A stretch of DNA of 64,000 nucleotides from Candidatus Borrarchaeum weybense (GTDB lineage: Archaea; Asgardarchaeota; Sifarchaeia; Borrarchaeales; Borrarchaeaceae), in NCBI GenBank assembly GCA_019057385.1, contig JAHQJS010000007.1, positions 1-64,000 on the forward strand, read 5' to 3'. Below are positions 62,854 to 64,000 of this stretch, piece after piece. Positions within the stretch are counted from its first letter, which is position 1. Each line of letters opens with the position of its first letter. Position numbers and translations under genes: made by a program. Under the pieces are notes generated by a model. That model was not told the DNA's origin, made no database searches, and was given only the letters and a program-made list of their open reading frames with translations.

Positions 62854-64000
62854 ATGAGTTCATCGCTACTAACATACTTTCCGTATTCAAATTTGAGACC
62901 TCATCAAGACAAATTAATTCTCCTTTCAAAAAATGTCATTAAAAACGGACTTAATGCCATCATAGAGGCACCAACTGGTATCGGCAAGACTTTAGGTATA
63001 TTAGCAGGAGTTCTTCCTGAATTAATTACGCATGATATGAAATTGCTGTATGTTTGCAGAACTCACACACAAATGACCCGAGTAATTGAAGAACTAAGAG
63101 CAATCGTTGCCAAAAGAGGTCATCACATCAAAGGTATCTCAATTGGTGGTAAGCATGTAATGTGTTTAAAATCGAATGTACGCAATATTCCTGACGCTGA
63201 GATCTTAAACGATACTTGCAATGCAATTAAGAAGAAATGTCACTTTTTTCAAAGAACAAAAGGATTCAATATTGAATCTTTGCTCGATGAACTTAATAAA
63301 TGCCCAATGACTAGCCAAGATGTTTACAAATTTTCAAAAATGCATGGATTATGCCCATTTGAACTACAGAAGAAATTATTGCCAAATATGGATGTTATAA
63401 CATTATCTTATCAATATTTTTTTAACCCAATACTACGATACTACGTTATTGAGAGATTTATTGAGTTGGCAAATTGTTTTATCATCTTAGACGAGGCCCA
63501 TAACCTGCCCAGTATCGTTAAATCCATTATATCACTAAAACTTAAATTATCAAGCATCAAGAACGCTCTTGAAGAAGTACAAACTTACCCTCATATAGTA
63601 CAACTTAAAAACCCTGAAACAATCAGTGACTTCTTATCGAATATCTATGTGAAAACAATTGAATATGCACGTTCGAAAAGGAGAGAGAACAAAGAGGTCA
63701 AAATTACATCTAGAAAGGAAAAAGATACTTTTCGAAGCCATATTTCCTTATGTACGGACCTTGATAAACAAGGAATTAACTTTTTAATCGATCGGATAAT
63801 CGCATGGGGCGAAAGAATTAGAGAATATCGAGCAAAAAGCGAGAATGTTGCGCGGTCATCGCTTTATAGGGTCGGAAAGTTTCTAAAATCAATGGAAAAG
63901 GCAGTTACAGATCCCGTTTTTGAAGTGATTTTAAAAAAACAAAAACTCCCTTCTAAAGAAACATATCTTTTAGAACTTATATCATTCGATCCAAGACCTA
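62854..64000 (+). CDS. XPD/Rad3-like helicase, N-terminal part (cut by window edge)
   Basis: 382 residues are visible before the edge. Motif I is APTGIGKT (39-46), with RPHQDKLILL before it. Four Cys, C104, C122, C129 and C167 (the last in LCPFE), fit the [4Fe-4S] cluster of XPD-type helicases. The DEAH box is at residues 213-216 (ILDEAHNLPS). Family members unwind DNA 5' to 3' in repair. ATG at 62854 is used; an AGGAG element stands 18 bases before it, unusually far, and ATA at 62845 would fit better by distance. Confidence 0.9.
   Translation, partial: MSSSLLTYFPYSNLRPHQDKLILLSKNVIKNGLNAIIEAPTGIGKTLGILAGVLPELITHDMKLLYVCRTHTQMTRVIEELRAIVAKRGHHIKGISIGGKHVMCLKSNVRNIPDAEILNDTCNAIKKKCHFFQRTKGFNIESLLDELNKCPMTSQDVYKFSKMHGLCPFELQKKLLPNMDVITLSYQYFFNPILRYYVIERFIELANCFIILDEAHNLPSIVKSIISLKLKLSSIKNALEEVQTYPHIVQLKNPETISDFLSNIYVKTIEYARSKRRENKEVKITSRKEKDTFRSHISLCTDLDKQGINFLIDRIIAWGERIREYRAKSENVARSSLYRVGKFLKSMEKAVTDPVFEVILKKQKLPSKETYLLELISFDPRP

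Noticed and set aside
1-64000. tRNA, rRNA or CRISPR arrays
   Set aside because: I looked for T-loop motifs, clover-leaf ends and short regularly spaced repeats on both strands and found none that hold up.

Overview
The window is AT-rich archaeal chromosomal DNA. It has TATA-box promoters, Shine-Dalgarno sites of the GGAGG or GGTGAT type, and an information-processing set typical of archaea: a TFB/TFIIB paralogue, RadB, an XPD-type helicase, a Ski2-like helicase and a Hef-like helicase. An Arf-like small GTPase, a longin-like cytoplasmic domain on a giant surface protein and long coiled-coil proteins suggest an Asgard archaeon, possibly of the Heimdallarchaeia side because of the full complex I-like operon. 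That placement is inference; no rRNA or ribosomal protein gene is present to confirm it.

Layout. 1-8.5 kb: a minus-strand operon nuoA-B-C-D-H-I-J-K-M-M-L for a complex I-like (Fpo/Nuo) proton-pumping oxidoreductase; the NADH-input genes nuoE, F and G are absent from the visible part. 8.7-11.3 kb: three split-barrel (pyridoxamine-phosphate-oxidase-like) flavoprotein genes, one fused to membrane segments. 11.6-13.0 kb: a sulfur-carrier cassette (E1-like enzyme, TusA-like, MoaD/ThiS-like ubiquitin fold). 13.2-18.7 kb: leucine-rich-repeat protein, NDH-2-like flavoprotein, the broken tail of a Gfo/Idh/MocA dehydrogenase, LarE, two half-ferritin proteins and a cytochrome b5/DUF2231 fusion. 19.3-20.8 kb: a Fur/PerR regulator divergent from a 33-residue ORF and rubrerythrin, with a palindromic operator between them. 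21-30.6 kb: sugar-phosphate isomerase, HAD phosphatase, DsrE-like protein, an orphan secretion-type ATPase, small proteins, a coiled-coil protein and MEMO.

30.8-46.2 kb is the most unusual part. A 1653-residue surface protein carries about 14 Ig-like repeats, one membrane span and a longin-like cytoplasmic domain. Beyond a Hef-like helicase lies a tightly coupled minus-strand operon (45.4 to 37.6 kb). It encodes a small helical protein, a polytopic membrane protein resembling an M50 protease with HYxxH in place of HExxH, a 1417-residue membrane HerA/VirB4-like protein with both Walker motifs altered, a PD-(D/E)xK-like protein whose catalytic Lys is replaced, and a membrane-anchored extracellular protein. 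This looks like an undescribed envelope-associated machine built from catalytically altered enzyme folds.

46.8-64 kb: TFB fused to a winged helix, a YdjM-like membrane protein, RadB, a secreted glycosidase, two paralogous methyltransferases behind a structured leader RNA, a PadR regulator with a small partner, a tnpB-less IS200/IS605-type element that looks like an omega-RNA gene, an Arf-like GTPase, a Ski2-like helicase with topoisomerase-type zinc fingers, and the start of an XPD-like helicase. Two genes (rubrerythrin and the secreted glycosidase) have strong Shine-Dalgarno sites but only ATT or ATA at the start position, which suggests non-canonical initiation in this organism.
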